DNA of 64,000 bases from NCBI GenBank assembly GCA_016704535.1, contig JADIZZ010000002.1:496001-560000 (forward strand), in the 5' to 3' direction. The notes under the pieces were generated by a model, which was not told the DNA's origin, did no database searches, and worked only from the letters and a program-made list of their open reading frames with translations. This document shows positions 35,971-44,667 of the stretch, piece by piece. The position numbers were made by a program, and so were the translations under genes. Positions within the stretch are counted from its first letter, which is position 1. Every line of letters begins with the position of its first letter. The stretch is from Betaproteobacteria bacterium (GTDB lineage: Bacteria; Pseudomonadota; Gammaproteobacteria; Burkholderiales; Burkholderiaceae_C).

Positions 35971-38400
35971 ATGAACTTCGGTAGGAAGCCGTTGGGCGTG
36001 GCGCTGCTGCTGGCCGCGCTGGGGCCCTGGCCCGCATGGGCGCAGCCCGCGCCGCGCGCCGCGCCAGTGGCCCCGACCATGACCCTGCATGTGCCCGGCC
36101 TGGCTGCGCCGGCGCAGATCCTCGTCGACCGCTGGGGTGTGCCGCACATTTATGCCGCCAGCGAAGACGACGTGTTCTTCGTGCAGGGTTTCAACGCCGC
36201 GCGCGACCGGCTGTTCCAGATCGACCTGTGGCGCCGCCGCGGCCTGGGCCGGCTGTCGTCTGTCTTGGGCGCGAATTTCGTCGAGCAGGACCGCGCCGCG
36301 CGGCTCTTCCTCTACCGCGGTGACATGGCGCGCGAATGGCAGGCCTACGGTCCCGACGCGCAGCGCATTGCCACGCGCTTTGTGGACGGTATCAACGCGT
36401 GGATCGATCTCGTCGCCCGCGAGCCGGCGCGGATGCCCCTCGAGTTCAGCCACTTCGGCTACGCGCCCGAGAAGTGGCAGCCCGAGGACGTGGTGCGCAT
36501 CCGCAGCCACGGCCTGACGCGCAACCTCGCTTCGGAAGTCTGGCGCGCCCTGCTCGCTTGCCGTGGCCAGCTGAAGGCCGACGAAACCCGCGTGGCGCTG
36601 CAGCCGCCCTGGCAGGCCCAGGTACCCGACGGCCTGGACCCGTGCGTCCCGCCCGAGGTGCTGCGTGTCTTCGGCCTGGCCACTCAGGGCGTGCTGGTGG
36701 GCGGCCGCGACGGCAAGCGAGCGGCGCTGGACGCCCCGCCGCAGCTGGCGCTGGCCAGCGCTGCCGAGCCCGCTGAGGGCAGCAACGCCTGGGTGGTGGC
36801 GCCATCGCGTTCGGTCACGGGCCGACCCATTCTGGCCAGTGACCCCCATCGGTTGCACTCCGCGCCTTCGCTACGGTACGTCGTGCATCTGAACGCACCG
36901 GGGCTGGACGTCATCGGCGGCGGCGAGCCGGCCCTGCCCGGCGTGTCGATCGGCCACAACGGCCGCATCGCCTTCGGGCTGACCATCTTCTCCATCGACC
37001 AGGAAGACCTCTACGTCTACGAGACCGACGCCGCCGAAGCCACTGCCTACCGCTACCAGGGCCGCTGGGAGCCGCTGCGCGTGCTGACCGAGACCATCCC
37101 CGTGAGCGAGCAGCCGCCACGGACCGTGACGCTGAAGTTCACGCGCCACGGGCCGGTGACCCATGTCGACGGCGCCAAGCGGCGTGCCTACGCCGTGCGC
37201 TCAGGATGGTTCGAGCCTGGCATGGCGCCCTATTTCGGCAGCATCGGCTACATGCGCGCAAGGAGTTTTGCCGACTTCCGGCGCGCGATGTCGAACTGGG
37301 GTGCGCCGGCCGAAAACCAGGTCTATGCCGACATCTCCGGCAATATCGGCTGGGTCACCGGCGGGCTGGCGCCAAAGCGCCCGAACTGGGACGGATTGCT
37401 GCCCGTGCCGGGCGACGGCCGCTACGAATGGGCGGGCTTCTGGCCGGGGGAACAGCTGCCTTGGCTGCTGAACCCGGCGCCCGGCTGGTTCGCCAGCGCC
37501 AACGAGATGAACCTGCCGGAGGATTACCCGTGGCGCGAACGCAAGCTCGGCTTCGAGTGGCCGTCGAACGCGCGCTACCAGCGCATCGCCGAGGTGCTCG
37601 CCAGCAAGGCGAAGCTGAGCCTCGAAGATTCGATGCGGCTGCAAAACGATGTGCTCTCCGTGCCGGCGCGCCGCCTGCAGGCGCTGCTGCGTGGCCTGAA
37701 GTCGGAAGACGCCGCAGTTCGCTCGGCGATAAGCCTGCTGACGGGCTGGAACCTGCAGACCACCGCCGAATCGGCAGCCGCTGCGCTCTTCGAGGTGTGG
37801 TGGTCGCGCCACCTGGGCAGCGCCTTTCGCGACGCCGTGCTCGGCGGCGCGGCCGCGCCGCTGATCCCATCGACCGACGCCGAGTTCTTGCTCGCTGCGC
37901 TCGAGCGACCGCAGATGCGCTTCGGCAAGAACGCTGAACAACGGCGCGACGCGGTGCTGGCGCGCAGCCTGGCGGCGGCCTGGGCCGACATGCGCCGGCT
38001 GGCCGGTGCAGACCCCGCGCGCTGGCGCTGGTCGGTGCTGCACCATGCGTTCTTCGCCCACCCGCTGGCCAAAGCGGCCGACGGCGCTGCCACGCAGGCG
38101 AAGCTGAATGTCGGGCCGCTGCCCAAGCAGGGCGGCAGCGACACCGTCAATCTATCGAGCTACGACCCGGCCAACTTCCGCCAGACGGGCGGCCCATCCT
38201 TCCGCATCGTGCTCGACGTCGGGGCCTGGGACAACTCGCGTGCCGTCAACGCGCCGGGCCAGTCGGGCGACCCCGCCAGCCCGCACTACCGCGACCTGGC
38301 GCCGCTGTGGCTGAAGGGCGAGTACTTCCCGCTGCTGTACACGCGCGGCCGCATCGAGGCGGCGACGGCGCAGCGGTTCGAGCTGCTGCCGGCGCCTTGA
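35971..38400 (+). CDS. Penicillin acylase family protein (Ntn hydrolase)
   Basis: A protein of 809 residues. A signal peptide (LGVALLLAALGPWPAWAQ) exports it. The alpha part starts at VPGLAAPAQILVDRWGVPHI; the autoproteolysis site and new N-terminal nucleophile is Ser271 in EGSNAWVVAPSRS, followed by DPHRLHSAPSLRYVVHL. Later conserved pieces are GHNGRIAFGLTIFSIDQEDL and ADISGNIGWVTGG. These enzymes hydrolyse amides such as acyl-homoserine lactones or penicillins in the periplasm; acylase subclass and substrate cannot be told. It may act as a quorum-quenching enzyme (speculative). Confidence 0.9.
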   Translation: MNFGRKPLGVALLLAALGPWPAWAQPAPRAAPVAPTMTLHVPGLAAPAQILVDRWGVPHIYAASEDDVFFVQGFNAARDRLFQIDLWRRRGLGRLSSVLGANFVEQDRAARLFLYRGDMAREWQAYGPDAQRIATRFVDGINAWIDLVAREPARMPLEFSHFGYAPEKWQPEDVVRIRSHGLTRNLASEVWRALLACRGQLKADETRVALQPPWQAQVPDGLDPCVPPEVLRVFGLATQGVLVGGRDGKRAALDAPPQLALASAAEPAEGSNAWVVAPSRSVTGRPILASDPHRLHSAPSLRYVVHLNAPGLDVIGGGEPALPGVSIGHNGRIAFGLTIFSIDQEDLYVYETDAAEATAYRYQGRWEPLRVLTETIPVSEQPPRTVTLKFTRHGPVTHVDGAKRRAYAVRSGWFEPGMAPYFGSIGYMRARSFADFRRAMSNWGAPAENQVYADISGNIGWVTGGLAPKRPNWDGLLPVPGDGRYEWAGFWPGEQLPWLLNPAPGWFASANEMNLPEDYPWRERKLGFEWPSNARYQRIAEVLASKAKLSLEDSMRLQNDVLSVPARRLQALLRGLKSEDAAVRSAISLLTGWNLQTTAESAAAALFEVWWSRHLGSAFRDAVLGGAAAPLIPSTDAEFLLAALERPQMRFGKNAEQRRDAVLARSLAAAWADMRRLAGADPARWRWSVLHHAFFAHPLAKAADGAATQAKLNVGPLPKQGGSDTVNLSSYDPANFRQTGGPSFRIVLDVGAWDNSRAVNAPGQSGDPASPHYRDLAPLWLKGEYFPLLYTRGRIEAATAQRFELLPAP

Positions 38401-38592
38401 GGCGGAGGGCGACGGAGCAGAGCGACTCGCGCCGCAGTTCTGCCACTGGGCAAGGCGCCATGAGTCGCTGTGCACACCCACGTCGGCGCTGTCTGACAGC
38501 ACAACGCGCAGCCCGCTGATTCGCCTCGAGAGTGCAACGGCCTACCTTTGTGACAACGCCGAGCCAAGGCGTTTCACCCAAGAAGGATCTCC

Positions 38593-39000
38593 ATGACCCG
38601 CTCCTCCAACCTTCTCATGATCGCGGTCGCTGCGGCCGCGATGCTGACCTTGTCGGCCTGCGACAAACGCGATGACCAGACGGTGGGCCAGACCATCGAT
38701 AAGGGCCTGGCCGGTGCCAAAGCCGAATTGAAGGACGCGAAGGAGGCGACCAAGGAAGCCGCGGCCAAGGGTGGCGCTGCAGCCTCGGACGCCACGATCA
38801 CGACCAAGATCAACGTCGCATTGGTGGCAGATGACCAACTCAAGGCACTGAAGATCGATGTCGACACGAAGGATGGCAAGGTGGTGCTGACCGGCGTCGC
38901 ACCCGACGCGATTTCGCGTGACCGCGCGACGGCCATGGCCAAAGCAGTGGAGGGCGTGGTCGATGTCGACAACCGCCTGACCGTGCAACCCAAGGGCTGA
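38593..39000 (+). CDS. BON-domain lipoprotein
   Basis: A protein of 135 residues with a good ribosome-binding site (AGAAGGAT) before ATG 38593. The lipobox LSAC places lipidated Cys near residue 23. An Ala/Lys-rich helical spacer (GAKAELKDAKEATKEAAAKG) precedes one BON domain (DATITTKINVALVADDQLKA, then VVLTGVAPDAISRDRATAMA). It resembles OsmY/DolP-like periplasmic proteins that bind phospholipids and protect the envelope. The absence of a second BON repeat is normal for this short type. Confidence 0.88.
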   Translation: MTRSSNLLMIAVAAAAMLTLSACDKRDDQTVGQTIDKGLAGAKAELKDAKEATKEAAAKGGAAASDATITTKINVALVADDQLKALKIDVDTKDGKVVLTGVAPDAISRDRATAMAKAVEGVVDVDNRLTVQPKG

Positions 39001-39080
39001 GCGATCGGTGACCGGCGACTACGCCGAGCCCCAGGTTGACAAGCCTGCCTCCGCAAAGACGAAGAACAAGTGGTCAGCAG

Positions 39081-39284
39081 ATGGCACAGATCGAAGAACT
39101 CGAGATGGACGCTCACCGGGCGCAGCTGAATGCGGACCTCAGGCGTCTGGTCGACAAGTACCGTGCGATCTTCGGATGGGACGTGCCGGAGGTCGACGAG
39201 GCCTTGTCGGAACGCTTGATCATCGATTCCTTGCGTCGGGCTCTGGACGACATCGAGCGGCAAGCTGCGGCCGCCCGCAGATGA
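39081..39284 (+). CDS. Small conserved protein, unknown function
   Basis: A protein of 67 residues from ATG 39081: MAQIEELEMDAHRAQLNADL, then RRLVDKYRAIFGWDVPEVDE and a C-terminal helix ERLIIDSLRRALDDIERQAA. It is all-helical, acidic, without signal or membrane segment. Only 80 bases separate it from the BON gene. I cannot assign it; Burkholderiales often carry such small helical proteins. The composition is normal for the window. Confidence 0.6.
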   Translation: MAQIEELEMDAHRAQLNADLRRLVDKYRAIFGWDVPEVDEALSERLIIDSLRRALDDIERQAAAARR

Positions 39285-39296
39285 CACGGCATCGCT

Positions 39297-40052
39297 TCAG
39301 TGGTCCACGGCAAGGGCTGCAGACAGCCGCTTCGACAAGTCGGCCTGCACCATCAGCTCGCCGAACCACAAACGGTAGCCGGCATCGCTGGGATGCAGCC
39401 CGTCTGCAGCGTTCAGTTCCGGATGCTTCACGAACGGGTCGTCGATGGCCTCGCGGAACAGATCCACGAACACGGCGCCATGGCGCGAGGCTGCGTCGTC
39501 AACGATGGTGTGCAGTCGACGCGAGCGCCACGTCATCAGCCAGGACATGGGCGCAAGGAAGAACGGGGCGTTGCCGACGTTGCCTGATGGCATCAGCACC
39601 ACCAGTTCTGCCCGTTGACGCGCACGGCGCGCCACGCGTTCGACATCGCCTTGCAGGGCCTGCAGTCCGCGCAGGCGGACCACGTCATTGCCGCCGGCCA
39701 TTACCAGCACCATGTCGAAGGGCTCTATGCCTTCCAGCTGCGCCAGCACGGCAGCAAGCTTCGCGCCGTCGCGTGCCCGGTTGACGATCTGCAGCCGCGG
39801 GAAGGCCTGCCCAAGGAGGCCCGCCACGCTGGCGTGTGGCACGGAGGCCCCGGTGCCCACGGCCGTGCTGTCACCGACGATGAGCAGCCGCAGTGACGGC
39901 TGGACGGGTGTGCGCTGCAGCGGGCTGCTGAGCCGCACCAGTTCGGCAGATTCGTGCAATCGCCACGCGGTCCTGGCGCCCGCGCCCACGACGAGTGCGA
40001 TGGCGACCCACCGCAGGACCTGCGATGCGCGCTTGCGTGCGGTGTCCGCCAT
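39297..40052 (-). CDS. SGNH/GDSL hydrolase with N-terminal membrane anchor
   Basis: A protein of 251 residues. The N-terminal hydrophobic segment (VLRWVAIALVVGAGARTAW) is followed by an SGNH core: block I IVGDSTAVGTGAS (nucleophile Ser), block III AGGNDVVRL (Gly-x-Asn-Asp) and block V ADGLHPSDAGYRLWF (Asp-x-x-His). It is likely a membrane-tethered or periplasmic esterase/lipase; the substrate is unknown. A second, different SGNH hydrolase is at 44.7-45.4 kb. It sits 42 bases after the truncated alternative-oxidase gene on the same strand. Confidence 0.88.
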   Translation of the reverse strand: MADTARKRASQVLRWVAIALVVGAGARTAWRLHESAELVRLSSPLQRTPVQPSLRLLIVGDSTAVGTGASVPHASVAGLLGQAFPRLQIVNRARDGAKLAAVLAQLEGIEPFDMVLVMAGGNDVVRLRGLQALQGDVERVARRARQRAELVVLMPSGNVGNAPFFLAPMSWLMTWRSRRLHTIVDDAASRHGAVFVDLFREAIDDPFVKHPELNAADGLHPSDAGYRLWFGELMVQADLSKRLSAALAVDH

Positions 40053-40094
40053 GGGGTTACGCCGGTCGAGTCAAGCACTGCGTGACCACGAGGC

Positions 40095-40562
40095 TCACCG
40101 AGCGGCGTCGGCATGTTCCGCGTACGGTGCCATCGGCGCTGGATCGGCGGGTCCACCGGACAGCTGGTTGGCCAACCCGTGGTTGACGTCGCGGTGATGG
40201 GCCTCGTCTGCGCGAACCACGAGCACCACGTCGCGCAGCGTCGCGTCGTCGGCCAGCTTCCAGTACCGCTTTGCAATCGCCGGCGCGGCGACGTTGGGCG
40301 TGCGACCGGCGTCGATTTCCACCAGGTACTGCGTGTAGCTGAGCACCGCCTCCTCTTCGAAGTAGCCGACCAGGCGGTGCGCCGTTCTGCGCGAGACCAG
40401 GTACAGGAGGAAGAAGCCGACGTAGAAGGCCCACTGCGCGACGAGGATGAGGAGCCGTTCCAGCGCAGTGGGCCGGGCGATCTCGATGAAGGTCATGAGG
40501 TGCATGCGCTTGTTCTCTGCCTCCTCCATCAGCTTGCGGATCCAGCCGTCGTCGTCGACCAT
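40095..40562 (-). pseudogene. aox: N-terminally truncated alternative (ubiquinol) oxidase
   Basis: 155 residues from ATG 40562 cover only the C-terminal two thirds of an alternative oxidase: EEAENKRMHLMTF, FEEEAVLSYTQYLVEIDAG and VLVVRADEAHHRDVNH with di-iron ligands. Bacterial AOX proteins have about 210-230 residues; the first part, with the LETVAAVPGM helix that supplies the first Glu ligand and one membrane contact, is missing. Homology begins abruptly at the DDDGWI segment, 65 bases after the stop of the upstream hydrolase. Without the first ligand the di-iron site cannot form normally, so it is probably inactive, unless a longer start was lost in assembly. Confidence 0.8.
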
Positions 40563-40629
40563 GCGGCTCAGTTGGCATGGTTGCCCGCTCCCCAAAGACG
40601 CCCGCTGACCACGCAGCCCATGCTGCAAC

Positions 40630-41451
40630 TCAGCGCCCGAGAAAGTCGATCAGGTCCTGGGTGAGCCGACGCTTGTGGGTCGCGAACACACCGTGGGGCG
40701 CGCCGTCGTACTCGACCAGTGTGCCGTGCTGTATGCCCTTCGCCGCAGCCCGGCTCGACGCGTCGATCGGCACCGTCTTGTCCTCGGTGCCATGGATGAT
40801 GAGCGTGGGCACGTCGAACGCGGAAAGGTCGCTGCGGAAGTCGGTGCTCGAGAACGACTTCAGGCATTCCAGGGTCGCCTTGAGGCTGGCCTGCATGGCG
40901 ACGCTGCGCGCCCAGGCCAGCAGCTCGTCACTGACCGGGTCCTGCGCCGTGTCAGCCCCAAAGAAGGTTCGGAAGAAGCCGGCCAGGAATGCGGGCCGGT
41001 CCTCGTTGAGCGCGAGCGCTGTCTTGTCGAAGGCGGCCTGTTCCGTGCCGGCAGGGTTGTCGGCCGTCTTCAACCGGAACGGCAGCACCGAAGAGATGAG
41101 TACGGCCTGCGCCACCGATTTGCCGCCATGTCGCGACATGTAGCGCGCCACCTCGCCACCGCCCATCGAGAAGCCCACGAGCACGGCGTCCTGCGCCCCG
41201 GTCTGCTCGATCACCGCCGCCAGGTCGTCGGCGAGCGTGTCGTAGTCGTAGCCCGTCCAGGGTTGCGACGAGCGGCCGAAGCCGCGGCGGTCATAGGCGA
41301 TCGCACGGTGACCGGCATTGGCGATGGCCATGGCCTGATCGTCCCAGCTGTCTGCTGACAGCGGCCAGCCATGAATCAGGATGACGGGTCGGCCCGAGCC
41401 CCAGTCCTTGACGTAGAGCCTGCTCTTGTCTGTTGCGGTCACGTGGTGCAT
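40630..41451 (-). CDS. Alpha/beta hydrolase (non-heme chloroperoxidase-like)
   Basis: A protein of 273 residues from ATG 41451 (MHHVTATDKSRLYVKDWGSG). Oxyanion HGWPLSADSWD, nucleophile elbow GFSMGGGEVARY (Ser), acid in IIHGTEDKTVP and His in GAPHGVFATHK give the full triad. The family includes cofactor-free haloperoxidases/perhydrolases and esterases. It is followed by the aox fragment and an SGNH hydrolase on the same strand, so the three may be co-transcribed. Confidence 0.9.
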   Translation of the reverse strand: MHHVTATDKSRLYVKDWGSGRPVILIHGWPLSADSWDDQAMAIANAGHRAIAYDRRGFGRSSQPWTGYDYDTLADDLAAVIEQTGAQDAVLVGFSMGGGEVARYMSRHGGKSVAQAVLISSVLPFRLKTADNPAGTEQAAFDKTALALNEDRPAFLAGFFRTFFGADTAQDPVSDELLAWARSVAMQASLKATLECLKSFSSTDFRSDLSAFDVPTLIIHGTEDKTVPIDASSRAAAKGIQHGTLVEYDGAPHGVFATHKRRLTQDLIDFLGR

Positions 41452-41754
41452 CGCGTACTTCCCGAATCGATCAAAGCGAATCGCACGCCAGCATCTTTGT
41501 GCCTGGCGTGGGCGTGGTTGCTGCATCTTTGGCGACACGGCGCCAGCTGTCAGTTCGCTGGCGTACGCGCGAACACGGCGAAAGGCTGAAGGCGCCATGG
41601 ATGTCTGGATGTGCATTGCTTCGGCTTGGCCAACAGCGGCAGCGTCGACGCAGCGCGGCTCTGTTCGATAGCGCACAGACCCATGCTTCGAAGCGGCGGA
41701 TAAGCAATATCCACGGTGCCTTGCAGCGCCGCGTGCTGTTTCGACTGGAGCCCG
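41452..41754. other. Divergent intergenic region, 303 bp
   Basis: It separates the alpha/beta hydrolase (minus) from the cardiolipin-synthase-like gene (plus) and must hold both promoters. It is somewhat AT-richer. I see no operator-like palindrome or convincing -35/-10 pair. Confidence 0.35.
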
Positions 41755-43155
41755 ATGAAATCGCTCAGCCACCGCCGTGCCCTCGGGCTGTGCGTGGCCC
41801 TCGTCACAGCCGCGATGCTTGGCCTGAGCTGCAGCAGCCTGCCCACCTTCGTACCCGACCTGGCGCACCGACCGGCGCGGCCAGTGCCGCTGAGCGGTGC
41901 GTCCGGTCCGCTGACTGCCGCACAGAGCCGCGCCATCTTGCAGCGACTTCAGAGCGGCGGGCAGCCTACCGACATCTTCAGCCGCCATCTGGCGCTGGAG
42001 GAGGCCATCGTCGGAAGCCCGCTCACCACAGGCAACGCGGTGCGCCTGCTTCAGGACGGCCCGGCCACGTACCGCGCCATGCTCGGCGCCATCGCCGCAG
42101 CGCGCGACCATATCAACATGGAGACCTACATCCTGGACGACGATGCCATCGGCCGCCAGTTCGCGCAGGCCTTGCTGGACAAGCAGGCGCAAGGCGTGCA
42201 GGTCAACCTGCTGCGCGACAGTGCCGGCACCTTCGGCACGCCGGCGGCCTTCTTCCAGCGCCTCAGCGATGCCGGCGTGCAGGTCCTGGAATTCAACCCG
42301 GTCAACCCGCTTGCTGTACGCGAGGGTTGGCAATGGAACCAGCGCGACCATCGCAAGCTGCTCATCGTCGACGGCCGCACGGCGTTTCTCGGCGGCATCA
42401 ACATCAGCAGCGTGTACTCAGGCGGTTCCTCCAGCAAGACCAAGAGATTCGATCCCGACGCCGCGCTGGCCTGGCGCGACACCGACCTGCAGCTGCAAGG
42501 CCCGGTAGTGGCCGAACTGCAGAAGCTCTTCCTGGCCGCCTGGCAGCGCCAGCTGGGGCCGCCACTGCAGCCGCGTGCCTACTTCCCACCCTTGCAGGCC
42601 ATGGGCACGCAGGTCGTGCGCGCCATCGGCAGTTCGCCCGAAGAGACCTACAGCCTGATCTACGCCACGCTGCTGTCGGCCATCGGCAGTGCCGAGACCA
42701 GCGTGCACATCACCAACGCCTACTTCGCGCCCGACCCGCAGCTTCTGGAAGCGCTGGTCGCCGCAGCTGCGCGCGGTGTCGAGGTGACGCTGATCCTGCC
42801 CGCGCGTACCGATTCGTGGCTGGTCTTCCACGCTGGACGCAGCCACTACGCGAACCTGCTGAAGGCCGGTGTGCGGATCTTCGAACGCCGGGGCGTCGTG
42901 CTGCACTCGAAGACGGCGCTGGTGGACGGCGTGTGGGCCACCGTCGGTTCCACCAACCTGGACTGGCGCAGCTTCCTGCATAACCACGAACTCAACGCCG
43001 TCATCCTGGGTGCCGATTTCGGACAGCAGGTACAGACCATGTTCGAGCGTGATCTGGCGGCGTCGGATGCCGTCGAGCTGGCAGCGTGGGAACGCCGCAG
43101 CCCGGCACTGCGCATGCAGGAATGGTTCGGCCGGCTGTGGGAATACTGGCTCTGA
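41755..43155 (+). CDS. Phospholipase D-like protein (cardiolipin synthase-type), lipoprotein leader
   Basis: A protein of 466 residues. Two HKD motifs are intact: His199-x-Lys201...Asp206 (DHRKLLIVDG) and His384-x-Lys386...Asp391 (LHSKTALVDG). The N-terminus (ALGLCVALVTAAMLGLSCSS) has a lipobox-like LSC, so this paralogue may be a periplasm-facing lipoprotein rather than the classical membrane-embedded cardiolipin synthase. It would condense two phosphatidylglycerols or transfer phosphatidyl groups. A CTGGAG Shine-Dalgarno precedes ATG 41755. Confidence 0.9.
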   Translation: MKSLSHRRALGLCVALVTAAMLGLSCSSLPTFVPDLAHRPARPVPLSGASGPLTAAQSRAILQRLQSGGQPTDIFSRHLALEEAIVGSPLTTGNAVRLLQDGPATYRAMLGAIAAARDHINMETYILDDDAIGRQFAQALLDKQAQGVQVNLLRDSAGTFGTPAAFFQRLSDAGVQVLEFNPVNPLAVREGWQWNQRDHRKLLIVDGRTAFLGGINISSVYSGGSSSKTKRFDPDAALAWRDTDLQLQGPVVAELQKLFLAAWQRQLGPPLQPRAYFPPLQAMGTQVVRAIGSSPEETYSLIYATLLSAIGSAETSVHITNAYFAPDPQLLEALVAAAARGVEVTLILPARTDSWLVFHAGRSHYANLLKAGVRIFERRGVVLHSKTALVDGVWATVGSTNLDWRSFLHNHELNAVILGADFGQQVQTMFERDLAASDAVELAAWERRSPALRMQEWFGRLWEYWL

Positions 43156-43333
43156 CCCACGCGGATCAGCCGATGCCCCTGGCCCGTGTTCGATGCCGAA
43201 CGGACACTCTGGGCGTGGATGCATACCGTTGGCATTGAAGTGCCCGCGGCTGGTCACGGTCACCCAAGCAATTGCCGGGGCCGCCGCCGGGCAAAAGGCG
43301 TGTGCCAAATGGCTTATCCACCGAGGAGTTGCG

Positions 43334-43726
43334 ATGAAGGGCTTTGTGCAAGACATCGAGGGTCTGGCGACCCGGAACGACGAGTTCCGAAAGGTCCTCT
43401 ACACGGCAAGGAGCTGCCAACTCGTGCTGATGGCCTTGAAGCCGCAAGAGGAGATCGGCGCCGAGGTCCACCAGCTCGACCAGTTCTTCAGGGTTGAAGA
43501 GGGGAGCGGTGAGGCCGTGCTTGACGGGGTTCGAACCCCGATCCGCGCCGGATTCGCAGTGCTCGTGCCGGCGGGTGCGAAGCACAACATCATCAATACC
43601 GGCGCGGCACCGTTGAAGCTCTACACGCTCTATGCGCCGCCGAACCATCGTGACGGGGTCGTCCACCACACCCGTGCCGACGCCGAGGCGGATAGCGAGC
43701 AATTCGACGGGAAGACTTCGGAATGA
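43334..43726 (+). CDS. Cupin domain protein
   Basis: A protein of 130 residues from ATG 43334 after GAGGAG. Single conserved cupin barrel: QEEIGAEVHQLDQFFRVEEG, then VRTPIRAGFAVLVPAGAKHN (metal His/Glu/His) and KLYTLYAPPNHRDG. This PAGAKHN type is close to small cupins of unknown function and to mannose-6-phosphate-isomerase-like domains. G+C is somewhat lower than for neighbours. No operon partner. Confidence 0.88.
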   Translation: MKGFVQDIEGLATRNDEFRKVLYTARSCQLVLMALKPQEEIGAEVHQLDQFFRVEEGSGEAVLDGVRTPIRAGFAVLVPAGAKHNIINTGAAPLKLYTLYAPPNHRDGVVHHTRADAEADSEQFDGKTSE

Positions 43727-43782
43727 ACGCGGCGTGACCCGCGGGATGGGTCACGCCTGTACGTCGGTCTCGGTGAGCGTCC

Positions 43783-44211
43783 TCACATCGCGGCTGGTGC
43801 TGCCGGCATGCGCTGCATCATCATCTCCATCATGGTCTGCATCATCGCCATGTGGTCGGTCATCATCTGGTGACGCTTCGTCATGTCCGCTGGCATGCCC
43901 TTGCCGTGACCCATGCCGCCCATGCCCTGCATGCCACCGTGCATCGACTGCATCATCGTCATGCCATCCTGCATGGCCGTCATGTGGTCGGCCATCAGGG
44001 CCTGCCGTTCGGCCGGGGTCTTGGCGCTCATCATCTTCTGCTGCATGTCCTTCATGGCTTTCATTCGGGGGTCCATGTGGGCCATGGGCATCGCGGCGCC
44101 GTCGTGGCGCATGCCGGGCGACGCCGGCGCAGCGTTCATGCCGCCCGGGCTTGCGCAGGCCGTGGCAAGGGTGACGACGGACAGTGCGACAAGGGTCCGA
44201 AAGAGGGTCAT
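43783..44211 (-). CDS. Methionine-rich lipoprotein
   Basis: A protein of 142 residues with 35 Met. The signal ends in a lipobox (LATACAS, Cys19). After that the chain alternates Met with His, Asp, Gln and Gly, including HGGMQGMGGMGHGKGM and MTDHMAMMQTMMEMMMQRM. Met/His-rich periplasmic segments commonly bind Cu(I), so copper handling is a reasonable guess, not proven. A predicted helical hairpin recalls the Spy/CpxP type periplasmic chaperones only superficially. A small membrane protein gene lies just upstream on the same strand. Confidence 0.72.
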   Translation of the reverse strand: MTLFRTLVALSVVTLATACASPGGMNAAPASPGMRHDGAAMPMAHMDPRMKAMKDMQQKMMSAKTPAERQALMADHMTAMQDGMTMMQSMHGGMQGMGGMGHGKGMPADMTKRHQMMTDHMAMMQTMMEMMMQRMPAAPAAM

Positions 44212-44341
44212 GGCGAGCTCCTGAAAGATTGCAGGTCGGGAAGGGTCGAGAAAATGCAGAGAACGGGACCCGCGGCGCGGATGCCCTCGGACAGCCGGGC
44301 CTGAAGCCTGGCAAGCGATTCGAGACCCGGGGGCGTCATCG

Positions 44342-44542
44342 TCACTTGCGCTTCTGCATGACGATCCAGGCCACGAGGCCCACCAACACGACCAGCAGCA
44401 CGGGCAGCCAGTAGCCGCCGTAGCCGCCCATCCAGCCACCGTTGTGCATGGCGCCGTCCATCATGGGTCCGCTCTGCGCCGACGCAAGGCCACCCGCTGC
44501 CGCCGTTGCTGCGCCCACTGCCGCGTTCATCAGGTTCTTCAT
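44342..44542 (-). CDS. Small single-span membrane protein
   Basis: A protein of 66 residues. A signal-like Ala-rich stretch (AAVGAATAAAGGLASAQ) leads into a Met/Gly segment (GPMMDGAMHNGGWMGGYGGY), one transmembrane helix (WLPVLLVVLVGLVAWIVM) and a QKRK tail. It lies 130 bases upstream of the Met-rich lipoprotein on the same strand and shares its Met/Gly/His bias, so both are likely expressed together. It has no recognised family. Confidence 0.6.
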   Translation of the reverse strand: MKNLMNAAVGAATAAAGGLASAQSGPMMDGAMHNGGWMGGYGGYWLPVLLVVLVGLVAWIVMQKRK

Positions 44543-44667
44543 GGCAACTCCAGTTGAGCGCGGTGCGTTGCGCGGGCGGTGAAATTACGCCAGGCGCCAG
44601 TCTCTTTCCGTACGGCAACGAACATGGGCCAGAGGTCTGTGACTGGCGGCACCGACCGTGCTGCGCC

